DNA of 64,000 nt from Solen grandis. Lineage: Eukaryota > Mollusca > Bivalvia > Adapedonta > Solenidae. The translations under genes and the position numbers were made by a program. The stretch is taken from NCBI GenBank assembly GCA_021229015.1, contig CM037783.1, positions 5,279,324 through 5,343,323 on the forward strand, read 5' to 3'. This document shows positions 42,901-57,900 of the stretch, piece by piece; position 1 is the stretch's first letter, and every line of letters starts with the position of its first letter. The notes below the pieces were generated by a model, which was given only the letters and a program-made list of their open reading frames with translations, was not told where the DNA came from and ran no database searches.

Positions 42901-45900
42901 CCTGGTTCCTCAATTTTTAAGAGAGTTATGGCCCCTAGTACCATGTTGTTGAAGATCATGTTGCATGATTCTTATCCGGGCTATTTCTCAGGAACTAATG
43001 GCTTGAATTCAATGAAACTTTATGGGAAGCTTTATTACCAAGAGTAGATACGCATATCGTCGACGTGACCTGGTTCCTCAATTTTTAAGAGAGTTATGGC
43101 CCCTAGTACCATGTTGTTGACTAATATTCATGTCATTTGCCTAATTTAACAGGAGATATCATTTAAACAAAACCCCACAAAATTCAATATGCTAGTAATG
43201 TCAGTCATAATCATGTCAGCTAATTGTTGTTTAGGCCATTATACACTATTTCAAATATCCAGTCATATGTCAAGAGTGTTGGTTTACCTCTTTGATATGA
43301 GCACACATTGAAATGTATGACTTAATTTTTAGTAGTATAAAAACTTTAAAAAAATCAATGAAAGATCTGATGAGTATCACGTATTATCATATTAAATAGT
43401 AAACTGTTACTAAGTCTCCAAATTAGAGTTGGTAAAACATCTCATCTGATGAGGAGAATAGATATGATTTAGGAATGGGGATTTCAACATATCCTCCCAC
43501 TCATTGACCAAGGCCTTATTTGTAACAATGACGTTCTTCGGGGAGCATCTGTCAGTTCTACTGACTTTCTTGTTTTTTTTGCTCTCCTTAAGGCACATAT
43601 TTTCAAATGTTACTAAATTTATGAAAATGATCTAGCAAGCTGCTGATTGTGGGGTAGCAAAAGAAAAAAGGTAATTATAAAGACATTAAGGATATGGTGG
43701 TGTGACAGGGTTTTCACTTTGATGAAGGGCTCTCCTGTGATTTTTTTATTTTCTTATGCTTCACTAGAGAAGAGATACAAAAGTTTGTGCAGCTGGGAGA
43801 AACTAACAGGTTATCCTGCCATGCATGGGTTGAATTTCATTTTGTCATCCTGCAAATACAGCCCGTCACATTAAGACTGCCAGTTACTACTCAAACCTGT
43901 TGTTAGGTTTGCCCTCCGTCCCTCTCTCCTTCTGTCTGTCGCTCTGTCCATCCGGAAATCTGGATCCTGTGATCACTTGAAAACCATTTAAGATTATATT
44001 ATGAAAATTGGTTTATAAGTAGATAGCAGTATGGAGATTCTGCACATTACTTTTTTTTCTTGGACCTAAATTCTGGTTGCTATGGTAACAGAAAAATTAT
44101 GCACCTTACCGGTAGGGAACTCATGTGTTGCATGCAACACCAGTTACTTGTTTATTACATGTTTTATATACTTTAATTCCAGATTAATATCTGCATCCTT
44201 TGCATTTTTAGCTCACCTGAGTGCAGCATGCTAATGGTGTTTTATTGTGATCGCCCTTTGTCCGGCGTGCTTGAGCATCTACAATTTTCTTTAAACAACA
44301 TCTCCTCCTAAAACACTTGGCCAATTTTGATGAATCTTTACAGGAATATTTCTTGGGTGATGCCCTTTCAAAGTTGTTCAAATTATTTTGTTCCATACAG
44401 AAATCTGGTTGCCATGGCAACAGAAAGAAAAAAAATATGAGAATTTTAAAAATCTTCTCCTCCAAAACTACTAACCAGATTTCAAAGTTAATTGGCACAA
44501 ATGTTCCGTATTAGCAAAGTGGTAAAAGCGGAGCCCATTTTCCTGATATGAATATATTACAAATTTGAAAAATCTTCTTGGCTAAAAGTACTGGCTGGAT
44601 TTCAAAGTTATTTGGCACAGATGTTCCTTGGATCACTCTTTACCAGGATTGTTCAAATTATTTTGATTCGTTGAAAAACATGGCTACCAGAGGGCAGAGC
44701 CTATTTTCCTAATATGTATATAGTACAAATTTGAAAAATCTTCTTGGCGAAAAGTACTGGCTGGATTTCAAAGTTATTTGGCACAGATGTACCTTGGGTC
44801 ACTCCCTACCAAGATTGTTCAAATTATTTTGATCTGTTGAAATACATGGCTGCCAGGGGACTAAGCCCATTTTCCTTATATGTGTATAGTACAAATTTGA
44901 AAATTCCTTTTGTCCAAAAGTACTCACTAGATTTATGGCTGGCAGAGGGCAGAGCCCATTTTTCACAATATCATAAGATATTTGCTGTTTCTTTTCCTCC
45001 TACTAATATCTTGTTCTCAGGTGAGCGACCCTGGGCCATGATCTTGTTTTATAAAACGTAATTGTTTACTGTACAAGCACTGCTGATGCATTTGCCTACA
45101 CCTGCTTCAACTCTTGATATGGACATTTGATTTGGCCCAGTTTCATACTGAAGTATTACTTATTTGTAAATTTCAGGAACACAAGTGATTTACATATATA
45201 AAGATGCATTGGATTTAGTATTCTAGGTCATTCATGCAAAATGTACAAGTTTGTGGGCCAGGGAAAACCCTGTTGTGATACAAGTATCACTAAATGGCAT
45301 GATACCCAATGCTGCAATAATTTTGTGCAATACCTTTGTTACATTTTTCTAAAAATAAACATCAGTCATAGAGGTTATGTCCCATATTAGATTGTTATAG
45401 GAATATAAGTAAATTTTATAGACCTTTATTTGTTAACTTGTCTTAAATGACAATGATTTTGTTACAGCTTCCATTACCAACTGCCATGCCAGTGATGCTG
45501 ACTGGGGCACCAATGAATGCTAAGAAAGCCAAGAAAATTGGTCTTGTAGATGCCCTCATGGAACCAATAGGTATGATGATCATAAGTCTTCAGTTTTGTT
45601 GAATGTTCTAGTATGAGGTTTTCACTTGACAGAAGCATGGTGGATACTGTTCAGAAGATAAACTATATAATGTGATGTGTAACAGCAAACCTTCTGTCTA
45701 ATGATGATGCATGTGTTACGTAAATATTTGTAAAACTATAGTCAATCTATGCATCACTGATATTTGTTGAAGCTTTTCGATTAGTGTCTGGGTAATCAAA
45801 CAAATGTTGCTTTATGAATACATAGTATTAGACATGGATTTTAGTGACTAGTAGCTCTTCTAGACAAAACAGTGTCAGCCCTAGGCAGGCAGCTGTCTAA

Positions 45901-48900
45901 ACTAAATTAAGACACATTCTTACAATGCTGTAAAAACTTTAGATTTATTCTCATTGTTTGTGTGACACATTTGTTATATTTTCCATATTAAACAGGCCCA
46001 GGACTGAAAACTGCTGATGAAAATACCATGGATGCGCTGGAAAGAATGGCCATTCTCTCAGCAAAGTGAGCTATTTTGTCTCCACATATATATATTTTAT
46101 TGCATAGAATGGAGAAATTTATCAGTAATGTGAGCTATATGTTCTTTAAAAAAAGCTTTGCAATAATCTGCTTATGATTTTCTGTTGATTCTTAGGTTTG
46201 TACACATAACAACAGGATGTGGAATGAAGACACAATTTTCTTTTACTTCTCTTACTTCAATAATGTATAAATAAGGCATGGCTGTCAAAGTGATGGTGGA
46301 TATCAATTACCTAAGATTCAGCGCAGCCAAGAGTAATGTTTCAGTTTAAGGGTTGGCAGTATCCACTAAATTATCTTGACAGCCATGTGTTATTTATTTC
46401 ATTATACTGAAACAAACTTAGTCTAGAATATCAGCTATTATCATGATCAAAAGAAACAAAATTGATACAGATAAACATTTTCCAAACATTTAATGATGCT
46501 TAGGGCAAAATGTTGTTTTCTGGTCAACAAATACTTGAAATTCACTCAAAATGGTTAAAATCATCATCTGTACAACTTAGAGAAGTTAAATGTAAATTCT
46601 GGTTACACAATTATATAAGAGTTACCCGTTTGGAATACTTCATAGCAGTTGAATTATTATCATTTAACTAATTATTTTCAATATCATTCAAATATTATAG
46701 GGGTTTGGCTGAAGGAACATTGAAGAAACCCAGCAGAAAGAAGAGTAAAATGAACAGTGAGCTATTTTGTGTTTGACAACTTTCTCATGCAAATATTTCT
46801 AGTATTAAAGAAATTCAAGTTTTTGCTCATCTATATTTCTGTTAGCAAGAGTGGAAGTGTTGTTATAATGTTTTCTGTTTGACAAATAACATTTTTTATT
46901 TGCAATCCTGTATCCCTAACTACTTAGTATCAGTCACTGTGTGGAGTGGTTAGGGCGTCCACCCCATAACAGAAAGATCAAGAGCATGGTCTGAGGCTGC
47001 AACACTCTAATGTCCAGCAAAGTTCCAGGAATGGTGGCAGGATAATTGATCTTGGTTTAATGGTATATCAAACTTTTTGGAGTGAATTCCTGATTGAATG
47101 TTTTTATTCTAGCACTGATTGAGATGTTTGCCAGATCTCCTGCCAGAGATGTGTTCTGGAACAAAGTGAAAGGGGAGGTCATGAAGAAAAGCAGGGGCAA
47201 GTACCCAGCACCTCTGAAAATTATTGAGGTAAGGGGGACTTTTTCTGTATGTGATAATATTGTCATATAAGTATTGAGCAAATTTGCATGTATCTGTATA
47301 GCCAAAGAAATGAAATTGAGTTGTGATTCTTTCTGTTTCTCATCTGTTATGGTTTATATGCATTCTTTCAGATTGCTAAATGTAATACTATAGATAAAAG
47401 CAACAACAAATATGATTTTAATATTTTCCTTGTTATTCATTAAACAATGTTTATCATTTTTAATTTCCCATGTTTATATTTTTTGACTATTTTATAAATA
47501 TACAGGTGGCTAAAATTGGCAACAAAGAAGGAGAAAAGAAAGGTTGGGAGGCAGAAGCAAAGGTTTGTCAGTTTTATTGACCTCTTGCTCACTTAACAAG
47601 ATTATTGACCACTGATAAGCGACAGAAGATAATCATAAGTGTTCAAAAAGGAAAGATCTAGTTTACCTCATTCACCTTCACATGCAAAAGTTGTTGGAGG
47701 CAGTTTTTTTCCTATTTTTTTAACACATCATAGTCTAAATCATTAAGTGGAAATATATAGATTAAGAAGTGTGTCAGTGAAAAATAAAGTTACTCTATTG
47801 CAAAAATTGATTCAGACATACTGGATTAGAAATTAGGGCCTTTACTACAACATGTGATACCAGTTTGTTGCATTTAAAATTAAATTTTCTGTAAGATGCT
47901 GATTCTTTAAGAGAGTGCAATACAAAATATTTTCTGTTTTCCTATTCAGGCATTTGGAGAGCTTGGCGTGACAAAGGAATCCAAGGCTCTGATAAGTCTG
48001 TACAATGGAACAGTTGCCTTGAAAAAGAACAAATTTGGGAAGCCAGAGAGAGAAGTCAAGTATGTATGAAAAGAACTCATTCTTTAACTCGTTTTGTAAT
48101 GTACAGGTAAATCTCATTATCAAGACATCAAAAAAATCAGCATTTTTATGTTGAGATAAAAATATGTTGACATGAACTGATATGTCTCTGGAAATATGCA
48201 ATCATATATAAACAAACTTTCATGAAATGCACAGTCATGTATTTGACACAATTTGTCTATAAAGGCCCTTTATACATAATAAAAAGGCTTGTCTTATATA
48301 TTTTGTATGGGCGCTTTAATTAATCCTCCGAGTTGACGTGAAAGTGATGAGCACATTTCATGGCCACATTCCTTTTTATATCATGGCATTGGGGAAAAAA
48401 AATATGGCGTCTTGCCAGCATATGTATCTTATAGATGCTTATCAACTGGAGGTAATGCATTCGGATGCGACTACTGTATAAAATATCACTTTTCATGAAT
48501 CATTAGAAATTCCTTCATGGTAACAGTATGATTTAGGGTAACAAGCTGATAAAGTTATATTAACTTAATGCCAAGGTACGAACAAAATCAAAAAATTAGG
48601 AATTTTTTCCCTTTAATTTAATTAAAAAAAAAAATTTTCTATTCTTATGATTAGCTTGTATGGTTGCATTAATCGGTTAAATTCCAAACAATACAGTTTG
48701 CAACTATTTAATGAGTAATAGACACTAATTGTGTTGGTTGGGGACATATTCTAAAAGTCTGAAAAGTTACTGCAGCAAAACTGATTTTTCACACCTCTGA
48801 GCATGTCTGCATGTGCGAATTAAACGCATTGTTTTAGGTGACAATTTACCCTCAGGACCAAAGAAATTTGTCAAGATATAAAATTGTTGAATATAAAAAA

Positions 48901-51900
48901 ATGTCCATCTCTACTAGAATGTATTATATATATCGTAATAGAAGAAAAAGTCGGGACTTTCAAAGTAAGTCGAAATATACTAATATGTAGAGACTAGTGA
49001 CATAACAAGTCTCAACTGTAGTAAGAAAGATTTAAAAGGGCTTTACCCCTAGTATTCATGTCATCTTATAAATTAATGTGCCAGTTTCTATTAAAGGCAA
49101 GTCAGTGGTTGCCTGTTTGGACATGTGGGTTTTCCCAGAGTATTCTGGTTTCTCCCACAAGAAAGACTACAGCATGAGAATGTCACTATCATTACTAAAC
49201 AAGAAAATTGTTTTCATATACTTTCTGTCCAATTTATGTTAAATAATTAAGTTTAAAGCCAAGGGAGCAACAGCTTTTGGATGCTATTCATCATTGCTGT
49301 AATAATATTCAAAGAATGACACATTACAGGACAATAGGGGTGCTTGGAGCCGGTCTGATGGGTGCTGGTATTGCCGAGGTATCAATTGACAAGGGTATCA
49401 ATTGTATACTGAAGGATGTGTCCATGCAGGGAGTAGCCAGGGGAGAAGACCAGGTGACTAAAAACCTTGACAAAAAGGTGAAGAGGAAGAAGATCACAAG
49501 GTCAGTAACTATGTGACTGATTCATTTCAAGACAGGTTGAAATACTTGTTTTCATTTTAAAACGGCTTGCTGATCGAAATCACTTGTTAAATCACTTAAA
49601 AATTAATTGTTTTTTGGCAATACAAAACCCTGTATAACCTTTTACCTCGATAACATTCATATACAAATTTATGACTCGATGAATATTTGGTAAGTTTTCT
49701 GAACTTTAAGTGACATAATTATGAAACATTGGATATATCTTTGCCTTGCAGACTTTGTAAAATCTGCAGCTGTAGATTCAGTCTGTTCCAGTGTTTTACC
49801 AGTTTTTTCCTGATAAAATTTGAGCTTTAAAGGCAAACAGGCAAAGGACCCTTCTTGCATTTTTAGCTCACCTGAGCAAAGCTGAGGGTGAGCTATTGTG
49901 ATCCCGTGAGTGTCTGTTGTGCGTTGTGCGGTGTCAACAATTTAGTGTTTACACTCTATCACCTTTATTTCTTAAGCAATCATCTTCAAACTTAAAGACA
50001 ATGTTTATGACCATAATGTCTTGATTGAGTTCGATTATGGCTGATATCGGTTAATTAGGTCAGGAGTTATGCCCCTTTTTATATTAAAAAAAATGCCATA
50101 ATTCACTTTGTTTACACTCTAGCATCTTCATCTTTTGAGCAATCATCATCAAACTTTATGACTATGTTTATGATCATAATGTCTCGATTGAGTTCGATTG
50201 TGGCTGAGATCGGTCAATTAGATCAGGGGCTTAACTTTCGAGCAATCATCTTCAAACTTTATGGCAATGTTTATGACCATAATGTCTCGATTGAGTTTGA
50301 TTATGGCTGAGATCGGTCAATAAGGTCAGGAGTTAAGCCCCTTTCAATATTAAAAAAATGCCAGATTTCACTTTGTTTACACTCTAGCATCTTTATTTCT
50401 TAAGCAATCATCTTTCTCAGTGAGCGATCAAGGGCCATCTTGGCCCACTTGTTATAATGACAAAATCATTTTAAAGTTAAGATTCTATTCTATTTTCTGA
50501 CTTTGTCAGTTTCGAGAAGGATCAAATTCTGTGCCATTTGGACCCAACTACATCGTACCAGAACTTCAAAAATGTTGACCTGATTATTGAGGCAGTATTT
50601 GAGGATATCAACATCAAGCATAAAGTTGTGAAGGAAGTAGAGGCTGTGAGTATACCAGAAACAATTATTCTCAAGTCTGTTTTTACACTCCAAAACGCTA
50701 TTTATGAGCATAAATAGAACTAGTAACTGTCAGGGCACATGTATGTCAGAGAGTCTTGGTTTTGCAGAAATATTGAGAATGGCATATATTTGTGTTAGTC
50801 ATTGTGACTTCAAGCACAAAGCATTTTTGCTCAAAATTTTATATTTGTTTCAGTTCCAGGACAGATAAAAGATAGCATTAAATGTTTAAACAGACATTAT
50901 CCTCATTATACAAAAGGCATGGCTTTAGCTTCAAGTTGCACATATTTAGCTCAATATAATGTGAAATCAAGATATAAAATCAACTAATACATGAATTAAT
51001 TGGTCTTTTCAGCCATTACTATATGACAGAGATAACACAAAAAAGAGTTCAAATAAAGTCTTATTTCAATGTCCAGGTCATCAGACTTCTTTAAAATACC
51101 ATGTTTTGGAATGAAAGAGTGCAAAGTATATCTCGTGTTAAATGATATTGCGTGTACATTATTAGACCTGCATTGTACAGAAGAAGGGGACATAAGAATC
51201 ATGTTCCGTAACGTCGTGTCCCATCTTGTCATGTCCAGTCCAGTCCTACACTCACATTGCATGAAAACATGATGGAATGTGGGGGTTTTAGCTACCTGTA
51301 GTGCTAGTTTCTTGTTAGTTGCAGTCTATAGGGTATGTTTTGAATCATGGAATGAATACAACATTGAACCCTTGTATGTAGCAAGCATGCCTCCCTATGG
51401 TGCATACACTTCACTTATTTTTCTATTACAGCGTATTCCTGACCATTGCATCTTTGCTTCCAACACATCTGCCTTGCCAATTACAAAGATTGCTGAAGCT
51501 AGCATTCGTCCAGAAAAGGTATGTCCATTTTTCACCTATCACCATTTTAATTTGCAATACCATTCAAATTGTCTGAAGTCTTCCTATTAGGGCTGTTCTT
51601 TAGAGGGTGATAGGAGCAACATTCTAAAGCTTGCGACTGATATTGGTCAAAGTTGAGACATTAAGGGAGTTGTACACAAGTGATCAAAAGATGGCCAACT
51701 TGACCTTCTTGTACTGTCTTATACCTGCATGACAGGAAAATTCACTGGAACAGCATCGCAAACTGCATTCTGATACCCTATGTCTTCCATTTTCAGCTGA
51801 TCTTAAAAATATATGCCATGTTATGAAATTTAGATTTGTACTGAAAGAAAAGGATTAGAATATTTCGCTTTGTTAGACCTAACCATATACTGTTGAATGC

Positions 51901-54900
51901 CTTCAGGTGTATCATACTGTGTATACATTTCAGTTCATTGGTATGCACTACTTCTCTCCTGTGGACAAGATGCCATTGTTAGAGATCATTACTACAGACA
52001 AGACTTCACAGGACACAATTGGTGAGTCATACCAAGACACCAAACTTGTGCCAGGCATGGAGTACCGTTAAACAATTTCTATTATCACACACCAGTAAAT
52101 TTTACTCTATCACTAGTAATGAAGATAAAACAGTTTTTGTTTTAAAGGAAATGCTAGATGATGGAAAGTCAAATAAAAAAAAGGGTTGCATCTTATACTT
52201 GAACTGCAAATTTTCATTAATGTTGCCAACCACAAATTTGAACCAGTGTTAGGATAGATATTGCCCTAATTGTCTACTGTACTGTTTGTGTTATTCCTGT
52301 GTGAAATGTACATGGGACTTCAGTAGTAGGTCTAAAAGTCTATAAATATTTATCTACTCCGAAGTTAAATTTTCCCTACTAAAGTTAAATCAACACCTAC
52401 AAACTGAAAATGTCTATTCTTAAAACATAAGCCTGGTGAGCCATTCTTTTTAAGCATTTATCTCATTGATAAGTACCTAAAAAGTAATCATTGAAAAAAT
52501 TAGAAAAACCTGAATGTTAAAGTTTAAAACAAATACTGCTGGTTTGTACTTTAAAAAAAAAAAAAATTAGGTGTGTTTTAGCGATTTGTAAGGATATATA
52601 ATAATATATGTATGTATAGTAAACTCCATTCTATGTCATTACATTTGATGTTTCACCAATAAAATGGCATAGCATTTACTAATAATTGTAGTTAATTAGA
52701 AAAATAGAATAGACTTAGTTTTCATAGGTGAAATTTCATCCTAAAATGCTGCTATATATAGTATACTGATGAAACTCTTATTTTTTTTCTAAGGCTGGTG
52801 ACGCCCGTTTTTAGTATTTTATATTTTAGTAGATCAGATAATATGCTATCAATATACAATCATGAAATTCTGAATGTATCATAAAAATTATGAAACTGCT
52901 GCAATTGTCTTTAACTATTGTTAAGGGCCATTTGACTCTGAGACCTTGTCATTTTGAAAAGCTCTTCCCTCTTGGATCTCTCTTCTTTTTTTTTTTTGCA
53001 TGAATTTATTTTGTTTTGGTGTTCTTTAAACATATGATCAGGTAGAAATAGGTTTGGTATAAAACCTGACATTGTCAAAATATCTTGACTTTCGAAGACT
53101 TGAGTGTTGACATTATGTTATAGCAACTGCCGTGCAAGTGGGACAGAAGCAAGGGAAGCATGTGATAGTGGTGAAGGATGGACCAGGCTTCTACACCACC
53201 AGGATGCTGGCTCCCATGTTGTCAGAGGCTGTTAGATGCCTGCAGGTACGGACTGCTTAATTTGTTGGGGTTTTACATTCCACTAACAATGGCTTTTTTA
53301 GACTTGTTCATGGCAGATAGATGCTGTTACTTTGCAGAAAACTTTAATGTTCAAGTGGACACCAAGGAGTGATCATGAAACAAAATTGATCCAATTTATT
53401 ACCACCTTTGTGTGCTGTGCACTAGTACAGGAGTTAATGTCAATATATTACATGATAGGTCATTTTCAAGGCTATATATATATAATTCGATCACTCACAT
53501 CTTAAATTAGATCACCTTGGTGGATGATATTGCAATTGTGCATCAGTTTTAGAATTTGATTAAAACAAAAATGCTATTGACTGTACTTTCAGTTTTCTAC
53601 AATTTGAAATACTTCCAGACCAAATTAAAAATAAGAAAATAATTATGTACTTTTTCCCAAAAGGAGGGTGTTGGTCCCAAGAAACTGGACACACTGACCA
53701 AGGATTTTGGTTGGCCAGTGGGTGTGGCCACTCTGGCTGATGAGGTGGGTGTGGACGTGGCAGCCCATGTAGCAGAGGACCTGGGCAAGGCCTTTGGTGC
53801 AAGATTTGGTGGTGGAAATATTGCTGTCCTCTCAGACATGGTATCAGCAGGATTCCTTGGTGAGTATTTTGGTAGCTGATATATTTTTACTGTTTTATTA
53901 TGCAAAATTACATTATAGTGACTTTTTAGCTCACATAAGCACATGTGCTCAGGGTGAGCTATTAGGATCGATGAATGTCCGTCCATCTGTGGTCAGTCCG
54001 TAGTCCACAATTAGTTTGTTTGCAATCAAGCGTCTTTATTTCTCAAGCAATCATCTTCAAACTTTATGATAATGTATATCACCATAATATTTTGGCCAAG
54101 TTCGATTATGGCTGATATCGGCCTATTAGGTCAGTAGTTATGCCCCTTTTGATATTAAAAAAAGCCAGATTTCACTTTGTTTGCACTCTAGCATCTTCAT
54201 TTCTTAAGCAATCATCTTCAAACTTTATGATAATGTATATCACCAAAATGTCTTGGCTAAGTTTGATTATGGCTGATATTGGCCTATTAGGGCAGGAGAA
54301 ATGCCCCTTTTGATATTAAAAAATGCCAGATTTTAGTTTGTTTGCTCTTCAGCATCTTCATTTCTTAAGCAATCATCTTCAAACTCCATGACAATTTTTA
54401 TAGCAATATTCTTTTGGCCAAATTTGATTATGGCTGATATCCGTCATTTAGGTCAGGAGTTATGCCTCTTTTGATATTAAACAAGAAATATCTTTAAAAA
54501 AGATATTCGGCGTAGGATGAAGGAAAAACGAGATTTCCAGTCTTCTAGAACATTCCGAGGAAAAGCGCGCGAAAGACCGACGCACAACAAATTTAGTATG
54601 CTCTAGAAATAGTTCAGTATTTTTTCTATGAAATATGCTTATTTATAGACGGTAATACAAAAAATTATATCTGTAAATATGCTTGTTTGATATTTGATCA
54701 TATCATTATTGCATATGACAATTATGATATAAAAGCGTTATTAGTTGTTTTGGTTTTGGCGAATTAATTTTCAATGAGAGCATCTCGGCAGGCTGGAAGA
54801 ATTCAATATACATAGTAATTAAGGGGTTTCATGTCATAACACGGTGGATTCTTTTTTGTTGTTTTAAATAATTTTCACAAAGTAGCATTCCTCAATTGAT

Positions 54901-57900
54901 GGAAAAGGCTTGTATTTAACTTACTGAAATCACTTTCATGTTTACATCAAAAAGAAAAGTAATAACACCAAGCTGAATGATATATACAAGCTGCACCCCT
55001 TATCTACAGTAATTTTATAGTCCATAACGATGCGTTAACCAATAACAGGAGTCCTTTTATTCAGCTTAGAATTATTTACCGCTGTTAGCGTACATTTGAT
55101 TGGTTTAAGATGCGAGTTGAAATCGAAATTATACAGCTACGCCGAAAAAATGTCATATTTCACTTTATTTGCATTCTAGCATCTTTATTTCTGAAGTAAT
55201 CATCTTCAAACTTTAGAACAATGTTCATAGCCATATTCTTTCAGCCAAGTTCGATTTTGGCTGATATTAGCAAATTAGGTCAGAAGTTATGCCCGTTTTA
55301 ATGTTTAAATTTATGTGTTTAAAGCCATGATTTCTCAGTCAAGTTTGACAAATTCATCTACATAACTTAATCAGATCTAATGTTTTCCCCATAAACTGTT
55401 TGCAATCAATTTATATGATATTTTTTGACATGCAGTGGTTTTACTATTAAAATTAAACATTAACATCAGTAAAAGTTAACATACATCTACTGTTGTTTGT
55501 GCTCTGCTTGATACCAGTACATGTCAAAATTATGTAATAAGTGTGTATTAGTGAAAGTGATTTCAGGAATTTTGACTTGTTTAATTAAAGTGATTTTAAG
55601 TATGCCATCATGATCTTGTGATTTGTTTATTATGTTTACCATTTCTGGTAAAGTGAAATTAATCATTGAAATTGTAAATGTTTATTTTTAGCTCGACTAT
55701 TAGAAGAAAATGAGAGCTATTGTAGTCGCCCGTGCGTTGGCGTTGCAGCTTTTGGTTAAAGTTTTGCACGCAAGTTACTATCAACCTTATATCTCAATAA
55801 CCATTTATGGTATTGACTTGAAAGTTTATGAATATGTTCGGGGGCATCAGACAACCATGGTAGATAACTCTTGACTGAATTTAATATGAATTATGGCCCC
55901 TTTTTAACTTAGAAATTTTGGTTGAAGTTTTGCGTGCAAGCTACTACCTAGTTTGTATCTCATTAACCATTCATGGTATTGACTTGGAAGTTTATGAATA
56001 TGTTTAGGGGCATCAACCAGGTAGATAACTCTTGATGGAATATATTACCTTTTTGGCCCCTTTTTAACTTAGAAATTTTGGTTAATTTTGCATGCAAGAT
56101 ACTCTCATGCTTATATCTCAGTATCCAGTCATGCGATTGATTTGAAACATCTTTAATATGTTTAGGGGTATCATACTTTCATGGTAGATAACTCTTGATA
56201 GAATATGTTACAAATTATGACCCCTTTTAACTTAGAATTTTGGTTAAATTTTTGCATCCAAGCTACTATCCAGCTTATATCTCAGAAATTGCTTGTGGAA
56301 TTGACTAGAAAGTTAAGGAGTGTCTTCAGGGGCATCAGAAAACTAAGAAGGATAACTTTTGGACTGAATTTTATGCAAATTATGGCCCTTTTCTACCTTG
56401 GATTTTTGGTTAAAGTTTTGCATGCACAGTGTTATTGTGCTTATGTCTCAGTAACTAGGCATGGGATTGATTTTAGACATCATAAAAAATATTAAGGGAT
56501 ATCAGACAATCAAGGTATATCATTTTTGACTATTATTATGTACAGGGTATGTGAAGGGCAAGAATTGAAATAGATTTCATTTGATTTACCAACAAGCATT
56601 TTGAACAGTCGAACGTGCTGTCCTCTGACAGCTCTTGTTGTTAATTTACTCTTGTTTAACTTTCCCACTCAGTTAGGCTTCACCATCCAAATTAAAGAAA
56701 CAGTTTTCCAATTTGAACCTTTTTTTCTGTGACTAATCAGAAATTAAGTGGTGTATACATTGTAGGTCGCAAGGCTGGCAAGGGTGTATATTTATACGAG
56801 AAGGGGAAGAAATCCAGGTCAGAGAACGTTGAGGCTACAAAGATCCTGGACAAATACAGGCTCACACCAAAAGAACAGTAAGTTTAGGATTGTTAATAGG
56901 CAAGATAAAGTTTATATATGAAATTCCTTTTATTCTGCACACATGTGGATAATACAGAGACTGTTTGCTGTTGTATTGGACAGTGTCATACTTTATCATT
57001 TACAGTGACTTTCTCATCACCTAACATATTTGTGTACTTTTATATGTAATATTCAGTGACTCAAGTTTTGTGAAGGTGTCTTCGATACACTATGAAACCT
57101 ATAGAGCATTAAGAGCATCTTTAGAATTGACTTTGTCTGTTGTCCATCCATTTCTCAATGCCATCTTGTATTGCACATTACATATCTACAAATCAAAAGA
57201 GTCAGAAGAGTAATGTTCACTGAGCACCTGAGGTTTCATTTTGAAATTCATTGAATCATAACAGAGTTATGGCCCCTGGCATAGTGATATTGTCACAAAG
57301 TAGGGACCTTTAATGTATATTAGACACACTTCTAGTATATAGACTTCTTATACCTGATTTTGACGGGTACAATGATACCTCTATAGAATTATATCACTTT
57401 GTCCTTATCTGATCGTTTCAATTGTATTAAGATTCACACCAGTAAAATGTTTTCACCACTATATGCTAGTATGCCTGTGTTGCCAGATGTACAGATGAGG
57501 ACATCCAGTATCGTCTGGCCTCCAGGTTTATCAATGAAGCTGTGATGTGTCTGCAGGAAGGCATCCTGTCTAGTCCGGTAAGTCTGCGACTGTGTGTTGA
57601 TCTATCCATTATGGATGTGTAGGAGAGATCTGCTGATCTGAATGGGAAACACATATGATTTTCTTTTGCATATTTTATTTTCATTTATCATCTGTTCAGC
57701 TGAGGAAGATGTGTAAAAAAAATTGAAACTAGCAGTAAATTGGTTTATACATGGATAAACAATCATTTTGATGTATTGCAGAATAACACAGAACTTTCTG
57801 ACTCTCTTCCATGTAGAAGTAATTAAGATTTTTCTGAAAAGGTCTCATTGTTGTAGAATTTGTATATCTTATACCCATGCCTCACAAAAGTTGGTTATAT

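Larger units (their letters stand above)
40682..45467 (+). other. HADHA: HADHA intron 5 (4.8 kb)
   Basis: Holds family I, a reversed family H and a reversed family B. Between them (43591-43890, 45060-45467) nothing is recognised. Confidence 0.8.
53860..56765 (+). other. HADHA: HADHA intron 17 (2.9 kb)
   Basis: Almost wholly occupied by family E with nested M, then family F. Short AT-rich spacers (55361-55685, 56644-56765) show nothing else. Confidence 0.85.

Noticed and set aside
41788..43598. Identical 60-codon minus-strand ORFs in three places
   Set aside because: Identity comes from recent tandem duplication of an 800-bp unit; no codon bias, domain or start context supports a gene.
49277..49329. 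Extension of HADHA exon 12 upstream to the in-frame ATG at 49277
   Set aside because: A clear ATTACAG acceptor at 49329 and family alignment start the exon at 49330; the upstream codons are unlike any family member.
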